From Sphingomonas koreensis (GTDB lineage Bacteria; Pseudomonadota; Alphaproteobacteria; Sphingomonadales; Sphingomonadaceae), in NCBI RefSeq assembly GCF_002797435.1, contig NZ_PGEN01000001.1, forward strand, positions 2,230,501 to 2,294,500: DNA of 64,000 nucleotides. The letters run 5' to 3'. A program made the position numbers and the translations under genes. Shown one piece after another: positions 1 through 8,329 of the stretch; the stretch's first letter is position 1, and each line of letters begins with the position of its first letter. Below the pieces are notes generated by a model. The model was not told the DNA's origin. It did not search any database and was given only the letters and a program-made list of their open reading frames with translations.

Positions 1-261
1 GAAAAGCGCAAAGACCGCCGCTGGAACGTAAAAAAGCAGCATAAGCAGCTTGGTGGATGTCCTTTGCCTCAGCAGGAGGAAACCCGTGCAACCGGCGACG
101 AGAGACAGCAGTAAAACCGGATAAAGCCAAGGGCTGAGCGGATTTGGATAGCTTGCTGCGCCGTTCCATGCGGCGAGGAAGGGATAGGATAGCAAGATAG
201 GGCCGGCGAAGAGGATCGCGGTGCCAATCATCGGGGCGTAGCGAGCACGGCTGACCTTCAT
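1..261 (-). CDS. Membrane protein, C-terminus cut by window edge
   Basis: An open frame on the minus strand starts at an ATG (259-261) and runs 87 codons without a stop to the window edge, so the C-terminus is missing. The product begins MKVSRARYAPMIGTAILF and has three hydrophobic stretches (about residues 10-32, 46-63 and 72-87) separated by short polar links, so it is an integral inner-membrane protein. I do not recognise the family. The start has no strong ribosome binding site, so an upstream start cannot be excluded. It lies just left of an IS110-family element, whose insertion may have separated it from its original upstream neighbour. Confidence 0.55.
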   Translation of the reverse strand, partial: MKVSRARYAPMIGTAILFAGPILLSYPFLAAWNGAASYPNPLSPWLYPVLLLSLVAGCTGFLLLRQRTSTKLLMLLFYVPAAVFALF

Positions 262-399
262 TGCAGCAGGATGGCTGATCAGCATCGTTCAGGCAATGTC
301 GGCTTCCCACCCCATAGCGGACATTCGGCTCTCGTGCCGAAAGATCCCATGGCGAGGGTGGATAGCGGCTGACGCTCTGTCAGAGTGCGGTTGCTGACC

Positions 400-1850
400 C
401 TAACTCTGTGGAGGCAACCATGCTTGTAGCAGATCGACCCCTCGCGCCCGTCGCTAGCCGGACTGATCTTGGCGCGATCTTCGTTTCGATGGAACTGAGT
501 AAATCGACTTGGCTGGTGACGTCGCTATCGCCTGGTGCGGGCGAGCGGATGTCGAGGCACACGATCCGTGCCGGCGACGTCGCTGGGCTCTTTGAGCGTT
601 TTGCCCAGCTGAGGGCGAAGGCGAAGAAGCGAGCCGGACAAGACTTCGCTGTCATCGTTATCCAGGAGGCAGGTCTCGACGGGTTCTGGATCCATCGTGT
701 GCTGCAGGAAGAAGGGATCGAGAGCCATGTCGTCGACCCCGCATCGATCGCGACGTCACGTCGCCGGCGTCGTGCCAAGACCGACAAGATCGACGGCGAA
801 GCGCTGGTGCGGGCGTTGCTTGCCTACAAGCGAGACGAGCCGCGTGTCTGCGCGATGGTTCGCGCGCCGAGTGTCGCCGAGGAGGATCAGCGACGCGTGA
901 ACCGCGAGCGCAGCGTGTTGATGGGCGAGCGCACCCGGCACATCAACCGGATCAAAGGCCTGCTCTTCTCGCAGGGTATCACAACTTATGAACCAATGCG
1001 CCGGGATCGGCGGAGCGGCTCGACGAGCTTAGAACGGGTGACGGTCATGCGCTTGCGCCGCACATGCGCGCTCAGATCCTGCGCGAGTTGGACCGGCTCG
1101 AGCTGGTCATCGCGCAGGTCAAAGAGCTTGAGGCAGAGCGCGACGCCGTTCTCGCGTCCGAAACGCGGGAGCGGCCGATGGCGATGCTTACTAATCTCAA
1201 GGGCATCGGCGCAGAATCAGCCGCGATCCTTACCTCGGAAGGGTTGTTCCGACACTTCGACAACCGACGCCAGCTCGCCGCCTATGCCGGCTTGGCGCCG
1301 ACCCCGTGGCAGAGCGGATCTATCCGCCACGAACAAGGAGTCTCCAAAGCGGGCAATGCGAGGCTGCGAACCGCGATGGTAGAACTGTCGTGGCTGTGGC
1401 TACGCTACCAGCCGGACACCGGGCTCTCGCGCTGGTTCCATGAACGAGTGGAGCGCAACGGCGGCCGGCTCAAGAAGCCCATGATCGTTGCCTTAGCAAG
1501 AAAGTTGCTCGTGGCGTTGTGGAGATATGCCACCGCCGGCGTGGTCATCGAAGGAGCGATCATCAAGACCGCCTGATCGCCCGCTAAACCTTCCCCGGAG
1601 CCTGACAGCTCCGCGGATCCAGGATGCGAACCGAAACGGCTGTTGGCTTAAACGCCGCCTGAAAGACTGGTCTCGCTATCCTGCGCCCGACCCGCCGTAC
1701 GCGGGATGATGGTCTTGCCGCCTGGCGGCAACCGTATGTGAGCTGGATACGAATCGAGCCCTCGATCCGCGTCAACAAAACGGGCCCACCTGGATCCGAC
1801 AAAATGGAGAACGAAGATGCCTCCCTAATCGCCCTTGACCTGATCCCTCA
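400..1850 (+). mobile_element. IS110-family insertion sequence, ends not defined
   Basis: The element is recognised from its transposase, which has an IS110 DEDD (RuvC-like) N-terminal half and a Transposase_20 C-terminal half, and from about 270 bp of non-coding DNA after the transposase that carries several hairpins. IS110 elements lack classical terminal inverted repeats, so the exact ends cannot be read here and the limits given are approximate. The right end must lie before motA (1975). The left end lies between the membrane-protein gene (261) and the transposase start. The transposase is frameshifted, so this copy is probably inactive unless the shift is a sequencing error. Confidence 0.5.
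420..1576 (+). pseudogene. IS110-family transposase, frameshifted
   Basis: The likely start is the ATG at 420, six bases after GGAGG. The N-terminal part, in frame up to about 1010, has the DEDD-type acidic residues: E in VSMELSKSTW, E in VIQEAGLDGFW, and D...D in VVDPASIA...AKTDKIDGEAL. The C-terminal part (from about 1013 to the stop at 1576, in a different frame) has the Transposase_20 region with LKGIGAESA and AYAGLAPTPWQSGS, which holds the family serine. Near 1008-1013 (cggcggagcgg) the frame changes by one base. Reading ERLDELRTGDGHALAPHMRA in the second frame restores a normal sequence, so one base, probably a G, is missing. Without the shift the protein would be about 385 aa, close to the usual IS110 size. 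Confidence 0.85.
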
Positions 1851-1974
1851 TCATGTGAGCGGCCGTTTATGGGTTCACGACCTAACCATATTCTAGCGCT
1901 TTTTCGCTCAAGTTCCGGGTCGCGCGGTCGTTTGTATCGGTAACCAAGCCAGCGCCGGGGGGCAACGCGAAGTC
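1577..1974 (+). other. Non-coding 3' flank of IS110 element and motA leader
   Basis: There is no convincing gene in this stretch. The first 270 bases carry two clear hairpins: CCCGC/GCGGG at 1691-1705, and TTGCCGC/GCGGCAA with a 3-base loop at 1715-1731. There is also unpaired sequence between repeats such as ggatcc. In IS110-family elements one non-coding end encodes the bridge RNA that guides target choice, so this is the natural candidate for it here (inference). From about 1850 onward the DNA is less structured and probably holds the promoter of motA. No terminator is obvious. Confidence 0.35.
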
Positions 1975-2838
1975 ATGTTTCCAGCAATCGGTTTCGTCGT
2001 CCTCATCGCCATGGTGTTCGGCGGATTCGCCATCACCGGCGGCGCGCTCGAGCCTGTGCTGCACGCGCTGCCGCACGAGATGCTCATCATCGGCGGCGCC
2101 GCGCTGGGCGCACTGATCATCGGCAATTCGGGCCGCGAACTGAAGGCGCTCGGCGGCGGCTTCATGAAGGTGCTCAAGGGTCCCAAGTACAAGAAGCAGG
2201 ATTATCTCGACGTCATCTTCCTCGTCAGCAAGCTGATGAAGATGCTGCGCGTCGACGGCCCGATCGCGCTCGAGCCGCATGTCGAGGATCCCAAATCCTC
2301 CGCCATCTTCGCCGAATATCCGCGCCTCCTCGCCGATCACACGCTCGTGGACCTGATCTCCGATACGCTGCGCCTGGTCGTCGTCTCGTCGGGCACGCTC
2401 GACGTGCATGCGGTCGAGGACGTGATGGACAATGCGATCAAGACCCACCACCACCATGTCGAGGAGCCGCAGCATGCGCTGCAGGGGCTCGCCGACGCGC
2501 TTCCCGCGCTGGGCATCGTCGCGGCCGTGCTCGGCGTCGTGAAGACGATGGGTTCGATCGACAAGCCGCCCGCGATCCTCGGCGCGATGATCGGCTCGGC
2601 ACTCGTCGGCACCTTCCTCGGCGTGTTGCTCGCCTATGGCCTGGTCGGTCCCCTTGCGGGCCGCCTGAAGCAGATCATCGATGCCGACGCCGCGATCTAC
2701 CACACGGTCAAGCAGATCATCATCGCCTCGCTCCACGGCCACCCGCAGCCGCTGGTGATCGAGGCGGCGCGCAGCGGTATCGCCCACCACAACCAGCCCG
2801 GCTTCGCCGAAGTGTTCGACGGCCTCCGCGGTAGATAA
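1975..2838 (+). CDS. motA: Flagellar motor stator protein MotA
   Basis: Inner-membrane subunit of the proton-driven flagellar stator. With MotB it forms the ion channel that turns the rotor. The 287-aa product has the usual length and four membrane segments: residues 1-22, about 33-52, and the pair after PALGIVAAVLGVVKTMG and GTFLGVLLAYGLVGPLAGR, which carry the conserved channel prolines. The large cytoplasmic loop between segments 2 and 3 holds the charged residues that touch FliG. motB follows after two bases, so the two are co-transcribed. No other flagellar genes are in the window, which fits the split flagellar loci of sphingomonads. An IS110 element sits directly upstream and may have replaced part of the promoter region. 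Confidence 0.95.
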   Translation: MFPAIGFVVLIAMVFGGFAITGGALEPVLHALPHEMLIIGGAALGALIIGNSGRELKALGGGFMKVLKGPKYKKQDYLDVIFLVSKLMKMLRVDGPIALEPHVEDPKSSAIFAEYPRLLADHTLVDLISDTLRLVVVSSGTLDVHAVEDVMDNAIKTHHHHVEEPQHALQGLADALPALGIVAAVLGVVKTMGSIDKPPAILGAMIGSALVGTFLGVLLAYGLVGPLAGRLKQIIDADAAIYHTVKQIIIASLHGHPQPLVIEAARSGIAHHNQPGFAEVFDGLRGR

Positions 2839-2840
2839 GC

Positions 2841-3746
2841 ATGACGGCCAGGGCGCCACATGCGGCGAAGCTGCCGCCCAAGATCATCGTCAAGAAGATC
2901 TTCGTCGAGGGTGGCGGGGGCCATCACGGCGGCGCGTGGAAGGTCGCATACGCGGACTTCGTGACCGCGATGATGGCGTTCTTCCTGCTGATGTGGCTGC
3001 TCGGCGCGACCAACGAGAAGCAGCGCAAGGCGCTGGCCGATTACTTCGCGCCCACGCTGATCGAGTTCAAGCAGAACAGCGCCGGCTCCAACGGCCTGCT
3101 CGGCGGCGACGCGATGCAGGGCAAGGACAATTACCCGACCATGGCCAAGCAGACCGGCACGCGATCGATGACGATCCCGGCCGGCGCCCAGGGCGGCGAC
3201 TTTGTCGGCACCGGCGAGCAGGGCAGCCTCAAGAACAAGGAGGCGATGGACGCGCAGGACCGGCAGGGCTTCGCCAAGATGAAGGCGGAGATCGAACGCA
3301 AGATCAAGTCGACCCCCGGCCTCACCAAGCTCGGCAAGCAGGTCCGCTTCGTCCCGACGCGCGAGGGGATGCGGATCGACCTGATGGACGATGCCGACTA
3401 CTCGATGTTCGCGCTCGGCACGACCAACTTCGTCCCCGAAGCGGCCAAGCTGGTCGAACTGGTCGCCCGGTCGATTGCCGATTCGCAGAACCCGCTGATG
3501 ATCCGCGGGCACACCGACAGCCTCGGCTATGGCGATCCGCGCAACATGAACAATTGGATGCTCTCCAGCGCCCGGTCGGAGGAAACGCGCCGCCGCCTCG
3601 TCGCCGCCGGCGTTCCCGAACCCCGCTTCGAGCGGATCGAGGGCGTCGCCGACCGCGAGCCGCTGATCAAGGCCAATCCCGCCGATCCGCGCAACCGCCG
3701 CGTCGCGATCACCCTGCTCTATCGCAAGAGCAAGCTCGAACGCTGA
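2841..3746 (+). CDS. motB: Flagellar motor protein MotB
   Basis: Stator partner of MotA. It anchors the stator to peptidoglycan and carries the proton-binding aspartate. The 301-aa protein has a basic N-terminus and one membrane segment with YADFVTAMMAFFLLMWLL, in which Asp39 matches the essential channel aspartate. A plug and linker region follows, then a C-terminal OmpA/MotB peptidoglycan-binding domain (about 190-295) with RGHTDSLGYGD near residue 222 and the NRRV motif near the end. It starts two bases after motA ends. A long hairpin repeat (3761-3840) follows and probably ends transcription between the convergent motB and receptor genes. Confidence 0.95.
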   Translation: MTARAPHAAKLPPKIIVKKIFVEGGGGHHGGAWKVAYADFVTAMMAFFLLMWLLGATNEKQRKALADYFAPTLIEFKQNSAGSNGLLGGDAMQGKDNYPTMAKQTGTRSMTIPAGAQGGDFVGTGEQGSLKNKEAMDAQDRQGFAKMKAEIERKIKSTPGLTKLGKQVRFVPTREGMRIDLMDDADYSMFALGTTNFVPEAAKLVELVARSIADSQNPLMIRGHTDSLGYGDPRNMNNWMLSSARSEETRRRLVAAGVPEPRFERIEGVADREPLIKANPADPRNRRVAITLLYRKSKLER

Positions 3747-3760
3747 GTCTTATGGTTTGC

Positions 3761-3840
3761 GGCGCCGGCCCGCTCCCCCACCCGGCCACCCATCAGGATA
3801 CACTGGCGTGGGTGGCCGGGTGGGGGAGCGGGCCGGTGCC
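3761..3840. repeat. Long intergenic hairpin repeat, copy A
   Basis: A near-perfect inverted repeat: arms of 32 bases at 3761-3792 and 3809-3840 differ at one position (which would be a G-U pair in RNA), with a 16-base loop containing AGGATAC. It lies between the 3' ends of convergent motB and the TonB receptor gene. Related hairpins lie at 6796-6877 and 14354-14433, with degraded relatives at 42699-42767 and 55279-55295. The copies share arm sequence and a loop core, so this is a dispersed family, comparable in style to REP elements. Confidence 0.85.
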
Positions 3841-3867
3841 GCATCCGCGCAAGCGGAGCAGCAACCC

Positions 3868-6369
3868 TCAGAAAAACAGCTTCCGTACGCTGATCTTCAC
3901 GGTGCGCCCGAGCGGATCGAGCAGCGCGGGCTGATAGCTCAGCGGCGTCGTGCCGGCCGCATTGGTCACCTTGAGGCGGCTGTCGAAGAGGTTGTCGACC
4001 GACAGCGTCACCCGCGTGCCCGCGAGCCAGCGATTGTCGCGCACGAACTTGAACTGCGGCCCCAGCGTCGCGAACAGCCGCAGATTGACCGTCGCGAAAT
4101 CGTCGAAGCGCAGCTCATCGGCACTCGTCGCGCCCCCGCGCACCCGGGTCGCGCTTTGCCAGTCGGCGTTGAGGCGGATGCCGATGCCGTCGCGCACCAC
4201 GCCCGTGCGCAGCTCGATCTGATGGCGCGGCGATCCGCCGCGGCTGCCCGTCGCCGAACCATTGAGCAAATCCAGCTCGGGCAGGCCGTCGCGGATCGTG
4301 ATCTTGTCGGCGAGCGCGACGGTGTGGAAGATCCCGAACTGGAACCGCCCGCCGCCGCCCGGGCCACCCCCGCCACCGCCGCGGAAACCGCCGCCGCCAC
4401 CGCCAGGCCGCCCGCCCTCGCCGAACCGGCGCGGTCCGTCGCCGCCCGGTCCGCGCCCGCCGGGGCCGCGTGCGCCCGGGGGCAGGGTCTCGCCGCGCGC
4501 GATCGCCGCCTCGCGGGCCGCCTGCCGCGCCGCGCGCTGCGCCTGGAACGCCTCGGCCGCCTTGCGCGCCAGCGGCGAGCTGATCGCCTTGGAGAAGTTG
4601 ATGCCCCAGCGGATCTGCTCGCGCTCGCTGCGCAGGAAATTGACCGGCCGGTTGTCGATCCGGATCAGCGTGCCGCTGCCGTCGCGCACGAAGCGATCCG
4701 GGAACGCGGCCTCGATCTCGGCCGTCGCGGTCGGAAAGGACGCGATCGGATTGCGGATCGTGCTCTTGTTGTAGTCGACATTGAAGCTGAGGTCGGTGTC
4801 CTTGAGCGGCCGCAGGTTGAGGCCGAGCTTCATCACGCTGCGATTGTCGGCGATCAGATTGGGATTGCCGCCGTCGATGCGGGTGATGTCCACCGTCTCG
4901 CCCCGCACGAAATCGAACACCCGCACATTGGGCGTGGTCAGCAGCGGATTGCCGAGCTGCTGCGCCGAGGGTGCACCCTCCTCCTCGGTGAACGAGGCGA
5001 TCAAGCGGACCTGCTCGATCGGCGACCAGTTGACCCCATAGCCATAGGTGAGAAGCGTACCGAAGTCCGACAGCTCCTCGACCTCGACATTGCCGTTGAG
5101 CGAGAGGTTGCCGAGCCCCTTCAGCACCGCGCGGCTGCGGCTGGCGATCGGCAGGTCGATATTGGCCTGAACGCTTCCCGTGTCGCGGCCGATATCGGAC
5201 GCCGAGAAAAGCCCGCCGCGCAGCGAATCGCTCTGCAGGTCGCTGGTGCGGCCCGAGGCTCGGATGCTGGCCGAGATATCTCCGGCAGGCAGCGGCAGCA
5301 GCGCGCCGTTCACCAGCGCGTCGATCGATCCGACGTTCGATACCGAACGCGCGCGATCGCTCCGTCCGCTATCGGTGTCGGTGACCGTCCGGCTTTCGAC
5401 CCGGTCCCAGTTGCCCGTCACCGACCAGCGCCATTTGGGCGAGAGATCGCCGTTGAGCGAGAAACCGCCGTGCAGCGTGCCGGTATCGCTGGCGCGTTGC
5501 AGCGGCGTGGTCGCGCCGCCGACCGGCAGCCCGAGCAGCGACTCGCTCGCATTCTGCTCGAGCCGCAGATTGGCAGTCGCGGCGACCTTGCCGATATTGC
5601 GGCTGAACACGCCGTTGAGCGCGACATTCTCGGTCTTCGGGAGCAACGTGCGATAGTTCGGATCGGCGGTTGGAACGTTGGGATCGCGCGCGACCTCGCG
5701 CTCGCTCTCCAGCAATGCCGTATCGCGCTCATATTCGATATCGAGGTTGAGGCGGCCGTCACGGTTGATGCGCAGCATGCTCAGTTCCGCATCCTGCCCC
5801 CCGCGCCCGCCTGCCGTCGCGACCGTCGCGTCGAGCTCCCCGGTGATCGACCGGAAACGGCGGCGCAGCACGATGTTCACAACGCGCTGGTCGGCGCGAT
5901 AGCCGAGCTTGAGCGCGGCTTCCTCGGGCAGGATATCCATCCGCTCGATCGCCTCGGGCGGGATGTCGCGGATCTCCGCAAAGCTCGAGATGCGGCGGCC
6001 GCTGAGCAGCAGCACCGGGCCACCGCCGCCGCGCCCGCGCCCGCTGCGCGTCTGCGGCTCGAGCTCGGTCAGCAGCTCCGCGAGCGAGGCGGCGCCATAG
6101 GCGCGGATATCGGCGGGGTTCAGTACCAGTTCCGGCTTGACGTCGCCCTGCACGGCGCCGCGCAGCTGGCCGGTGACGACCACTTCCTCGGCCTCCTCCA
6201 TGCCGTCGGCAGGAGCATCGCCGCCATTGTCCTGGCCAGCGTCCTGGCTAGCGGTCTGGGGTGTTCCGGGGACCTGACCCGGCGTCTGCGGCGCAGCGGC
6301 CTGCGCAGCCATCGCCACCGGCGCCGCGGTCACCATCCAGCCCGCCACCAACCACCCAACACGCCGCAT
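3868..6369 (-). CDS. TonB-dependent receptor, Gly-rich insertion
   Basis: Outer-membrane beta-barrel receptor of the TonB-dependent type, 833 aa. It has a signal peptide (about 1-21, ending AMA), a Pro/Gln/Ala-rich spacer, EEVVVTG at 61-67 (TonB-box-like segment), a plug with GPVLLLSGRRISSFAEIRDI and ILPEEAALKLGY, and a long barrel ending in Phe (RKLFF), the usual C-terminal signal for outer-membrane assembly. The substrate is unknown. Residues about 626-676 form an unusual run of Gly, Pro and Arg between barrel strands, probably an extracellular loop. It stands alone on the minus strand with a hairpin repeat at its 3' side. No siderophore or sugar genes are adjacent, so no substrate can be inferred. 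Confidence 0.9.
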   Translation of the reverse strand: MRRVGWLVAGWMVTAAPVAMAAQAAAPQTPGQVPGTPQTASQDAGQDNGGDAPADGMEEAEEVVVTGQLRGAVQGDVKPELVLNPADIRAYGAASLAELLTELEPQTRSGRGRGGGGPVLLLSGRRISSFAEIRDIPPEAIERMDILPEEAALKLGYRADQRVVNIVLRRRFRSITGELDATVATAGGRGGQDAELSMLRINRDGRLNLDIEYERDTALLESEREVARDPNVPTADPNYRTLLPKTENVALNGVFSRNIGKVAATANLRLEQNASESLLGLPVGGATTPLQRASDTGTLHGGFSLNGDLSPKWRWSVTGNWDRVESRTVTDTDSGRSDRARSVSNVGSIDALVNGALLPLPAGDISASIRASGRTSDLQSDSLRGGLFSASDIGRDTGSVQANIDLPIASRSRAVLKGLGNLSLNGNVEVEELSDFGTLLTYGYGVNWSPIEQVRLIASFTEEEGAPSAQQLGNPLLTTPNVRVFDFVRGETVDITRIDGGNPNLIADNRSVMKLGLNLRPLKDTDLSFNVDYNKSTIRNPIASFPTATAEIEAAFPDRFVRDGSGTLIRIDNRPVNFLRSEREQIRWGINFSKAISSPLARKAAEAFQAQRAARQAAREAAIARGETLPPGARGPGGRGPGGDGPRRFGEGGRPGGGGGGFRGGGGGGPGGGGRFQFGIFHTVALADKITIRDGLPELDLLNGSATGSRGGSPRHQIELRTGVVRDGIGIRLNADWQSATRVRGGATSADELRFDDFATVNLRLFATLGPQFKFVRDNRWLAGTRVTLSVDNLFDSRLKVTNAAGTTPLSYQPALLDPLGRTVKISVRKLFF

Positions 6370-6466
6370 TCTTCACTCCCGCAAACACCCGGCACACAGC
6401 CGATCAGCGCCCCTTAGGGACGATTTGTCGCAGAACTATGCCCGGGCAAAGATGAACGGCGGATGC

Positions 6467-6760
6467 TCAGCCCGCGTCGCTCTGTTCCTGCATCTGCGCA
6501 TGGTGGCGGATCACTTCATCGATGATGAAGCGCAGGAACTTTTCGGAGAATTCGGGGTCGAGATCGGCCTGTGCGGCCAGCTCGCGCAGCCGCGCGATCT
6601 GGCGATCCTCGCGCCCCGGATCGGCGGGAGGAAGCCCGGTCTCGGCCTTGTGCCGTCCCACCGCCTGGGTGATCTGGAACCGCTCGGCGAGCAGAAAGAC
6701 GAGCGCGGCGTCGATCCGGTCGATGCTCTGCCGATAGCGCTGCAGCGTCTCGTCGCTCAT
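6467..6760 (-). CDS. Chorismate mutase, AroQ type
   Basis: Small all-helical enzyme that converts chorismate to prephenate for phenylalanine and tyrosine synthesis. The 97-aa product is a free-standing AroQ domain. The first helix has RQSIDRIDAALVFLLAERF, with the active-site Arg and the Asp/Leu pattern. The next segment has VGRHKAE, with the catalytic Lys, then REDRQIARLRELA, and the third helix FLRFIIDEVIRHHAQMQEQ. No prephenate dehydratase or dehydrogenase domain is fused and no signal peptide is present, so it acts in the cytoplasm. It is transcribed away from the polyprenyl synthase gene across hairpin repeat copy B. Confidence 0.9.
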   Translation of the reverse strand: MSDETLQRYRQSIDRIDAALVFLLAERFQITQAVGRHKAETGLPPADPGREDRQIARLRELAAQADLDPEFSEKFLRFIIDEVIRHHAQMQEQSDAG

Positions 6761-6795
6761 GAAATATCCTTGATTGTGTCAGCTGCGCTGACAAC

Positions 6796-6877
6796 GCGGC
6801 ACCGGCCCGCTCCCCCGCCCGGCCACCCAACTTCAGTATCCTATGGGTGGCCGGGCGGGGGAGCGGGCCGGTGCCGC
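6796..6877. repeat. Long intergenic hairpin repeat, copy B
   Basis: A perfect inverted repeat with arms of 34 bases at 6796-6829 and 6844-6877, and a 14-base loop holding GTATCCT, the reverse complement of the copy A loop core. Copy B therefore lies in the opposite orientation. Compared with copy A, one pair inside the stem has changed from A-T to G-C on both arms, which is a compensatory change. It lies between the divergent chorismate mutase and polyprenyl synthase genes, so here it cannot serve simply as a terminator. Confidence 0.88.
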
Positions 6878-6973
6878 CTCACCAGGCTCAGCGCGCTTGT
6901 TGCGCCGCTTTTACGCGTACGCAACCCCCACGCACTTGCCTTTCTGGCATGTTCCCGCCACATCGCGCCCAGC

Positions 6974-7987
6974 ATGAGCGCGACCATTCACCGTATCGGC
7001 CGCGGGGCGGAGCCCTCGCTCGAGCCCATGATCGCGCTGGTCGCGGCGGACATGAACCTCGTCAACGCCGTGATCCTCGACCGGATGCAGTCGCAGATCC
7101 CGCTGATCCCGGAGCTTGCCGGCCACCTCATCGCGGGCGGCGGCAAGCGGATGCGGCCGATGCTGACGCTGGCCAGCGCGCGGCTGCTCGACTATTCGGG
7201 CGCGCGCCATCACAAGCTCGCCGCATCGGTCGAGTTCATCCACACCGCGACCTTGCTCCATGACGATGTCGTCGATGGATCCGACATGCGCCGCGGCAAG
7301 CGCACCGCCAATCTCATCTGGGGCAACCCGGCAAGCGTGCTGGTCGGCGACTTCCTGTTCAGCCGCAGCTTCGAACTGATGGTCGAGGACGGCAGCGTCA
7401 AGGTGCTCAAGATCCTGTCCAACGCTTCGGCGGTGATCGCCGAGGGTGAGGTCAACCAGCTCACCGCCGCGCGCCGCATCGATCTTGCCGAGGAACGCTA
7501 TCTCGACATCATCGGTGCGAAGACCGCCGCGCTGTTCGCCGCGGCCTGCCGCATCGCCGCGGTCGTCGCCGAACGCCCCGAGGCCGAGGAGGCCGCGCTC
7601 GACGCCTATGGTCGCAACCTCGGCATCGCCTTCCAGCTGGTCGATGATGCGATCGACTATGTCTCGGACGCCGGGACGATGGGCAAGGACGCGGGCGACG
7701 ATTTCCGCGAGGGCAAGATGACGCTCCCCGTCATCCTCGCCTATGCCCGAGGCAGCGATGACGATCGCGCCTTCTGGAAGGAAGCCGTGCTCGGCCGCCG
7801 CAACGGCGACGACGACTTCACCCATGCCCAGGGCCTCGTCCGGTCGAGCCGCGCGGTCGACGACACGCTCGCGCGCGCCCGGCACTATGGCCAGCGCGCG
7901 ATCGACGCGCTCGGCATCTTCCCCGCAAGCGCCGCCAAGGACGCGATGATCGAAGCCGTCGAGTTCGCGGTCGCCCGAGCCTATTGA
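6974..7987 (+). CDS. Long-chain polyprenyl diphosphate synthase
   Basis: Adds isopentenyl diphosphate units to make the all-trans side chain of ubiquinone (probably decaprenyl, as sphingomonads use Q10; this is inference). The product from ATG 6974 has 337 aa. It carries GGGKRMRP (56-62), the first Asp-rich motif LLHDDVVD (DD at 97-98, D101) with RRGKRTAN, and the second Asp-rich motif QLVDDAIDY (224-228) followed by KDAGDDFREGKMTLP. The frame stays open upstream, but that part runs through the hairpin repeat and has no coding character, so the ATG after agc is preferred. It is an IspB/octaprenyl synthase-type enzyme, cytoplasmic. Confidence 0.92.
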   Translation: MSATIHRIGRGAEPSLEPMIALVAADMNLVNAVILDRMQSQIPLIPELAGHLIAGGGKRMRPMLTLASARLLDYSGARHHKLAASVEFIHTATLLHDDVVDGSDMRRGKRTANLIWGNPASVLVGDFLFSRSFELMVEDGSVKVLKILSNASAVIAEGEVNQLTAARRIDLAEERYLDIIGAKTAALFAAACRIAAVVAERPEAEEAALDAYGRNLGIAFQLVDDAIDYVSDAGTMGKDAGDDFREGKMTLPVILAYARGSDDDRAFWKEAVLGRRNGDDDFTHAQGLVRSSRAVDDTLARARHYGQRAIDALGIFPASAAKDAMIEAVEFAVARAY

Positions 7988-8026
7988 ATGTCGTCTGGGG
8001 CTGCCTGACGTCGCACCGGGGCCGCC

Positions 8027-8239
8027 CTATTCCTCCGCCGCTTCGTCCTCATCCTCGTCGGCGCCGAGCGGGTCGTCATCCTCCTCCTCGAGTGCATCCT
8101 CGATCGCCTCGCCCAATATGTCGAGCTGCTCATAGGTCGCGGTCAGCTCGATGGTCTCGCCGTCGTCATCCTCGATGCTGAGCAGATAGTCGCCGCTGCC
8201 GTCGGCGGCGATGCTGAAGCTCGAAAGCGTGCGTGCCAT
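8027..8239 (-). CDS. Small acidic conserved protein
   Basis: A 70-aa protein with start ATG 8237-8239. The first half reads as a small beta structure (LSSFSIAADGSGDYLLSIED, then ELTATYEQLDILGEAIEDAL). The last third is almost all Asp and Glu (EEEDDDPLGADEDEDEAAEE), so the protein is strongly acidic. It has no membrane segment or cysteine. Codon use and third-position GC match the neighbours, which supports a real gene. I do not recognise a function. It sits between the end of the polyprenyl synthase gene and the divergent hrpB. Confidence 0.75.
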   Translation of the reverse strand: MARTLSSFSIAADGSGDYLLSIEDDDGETIELTATYEQLDILGEAIEDALEEEDDDPLGADEDEDEAAEE

Positions 8240-8329
8240 GACCCGTCTCCTTCCCTGCGCGCAACGCGCGTCACGCAAATGGGTGCCATGGTGCTTCAAG
8301 CAATGCGGCGAATTGCGTAGAGCCGGGCC

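Noticed and set aside
4000..6300. Long plus-strand frames opposite the TonB-dependent receptor
   Set aside because: These are antisense shadows in GC-rich DNA. The minus-strand frame has signal peptide, plug and barrel motifs and ends in Phe, so it is the real gene.
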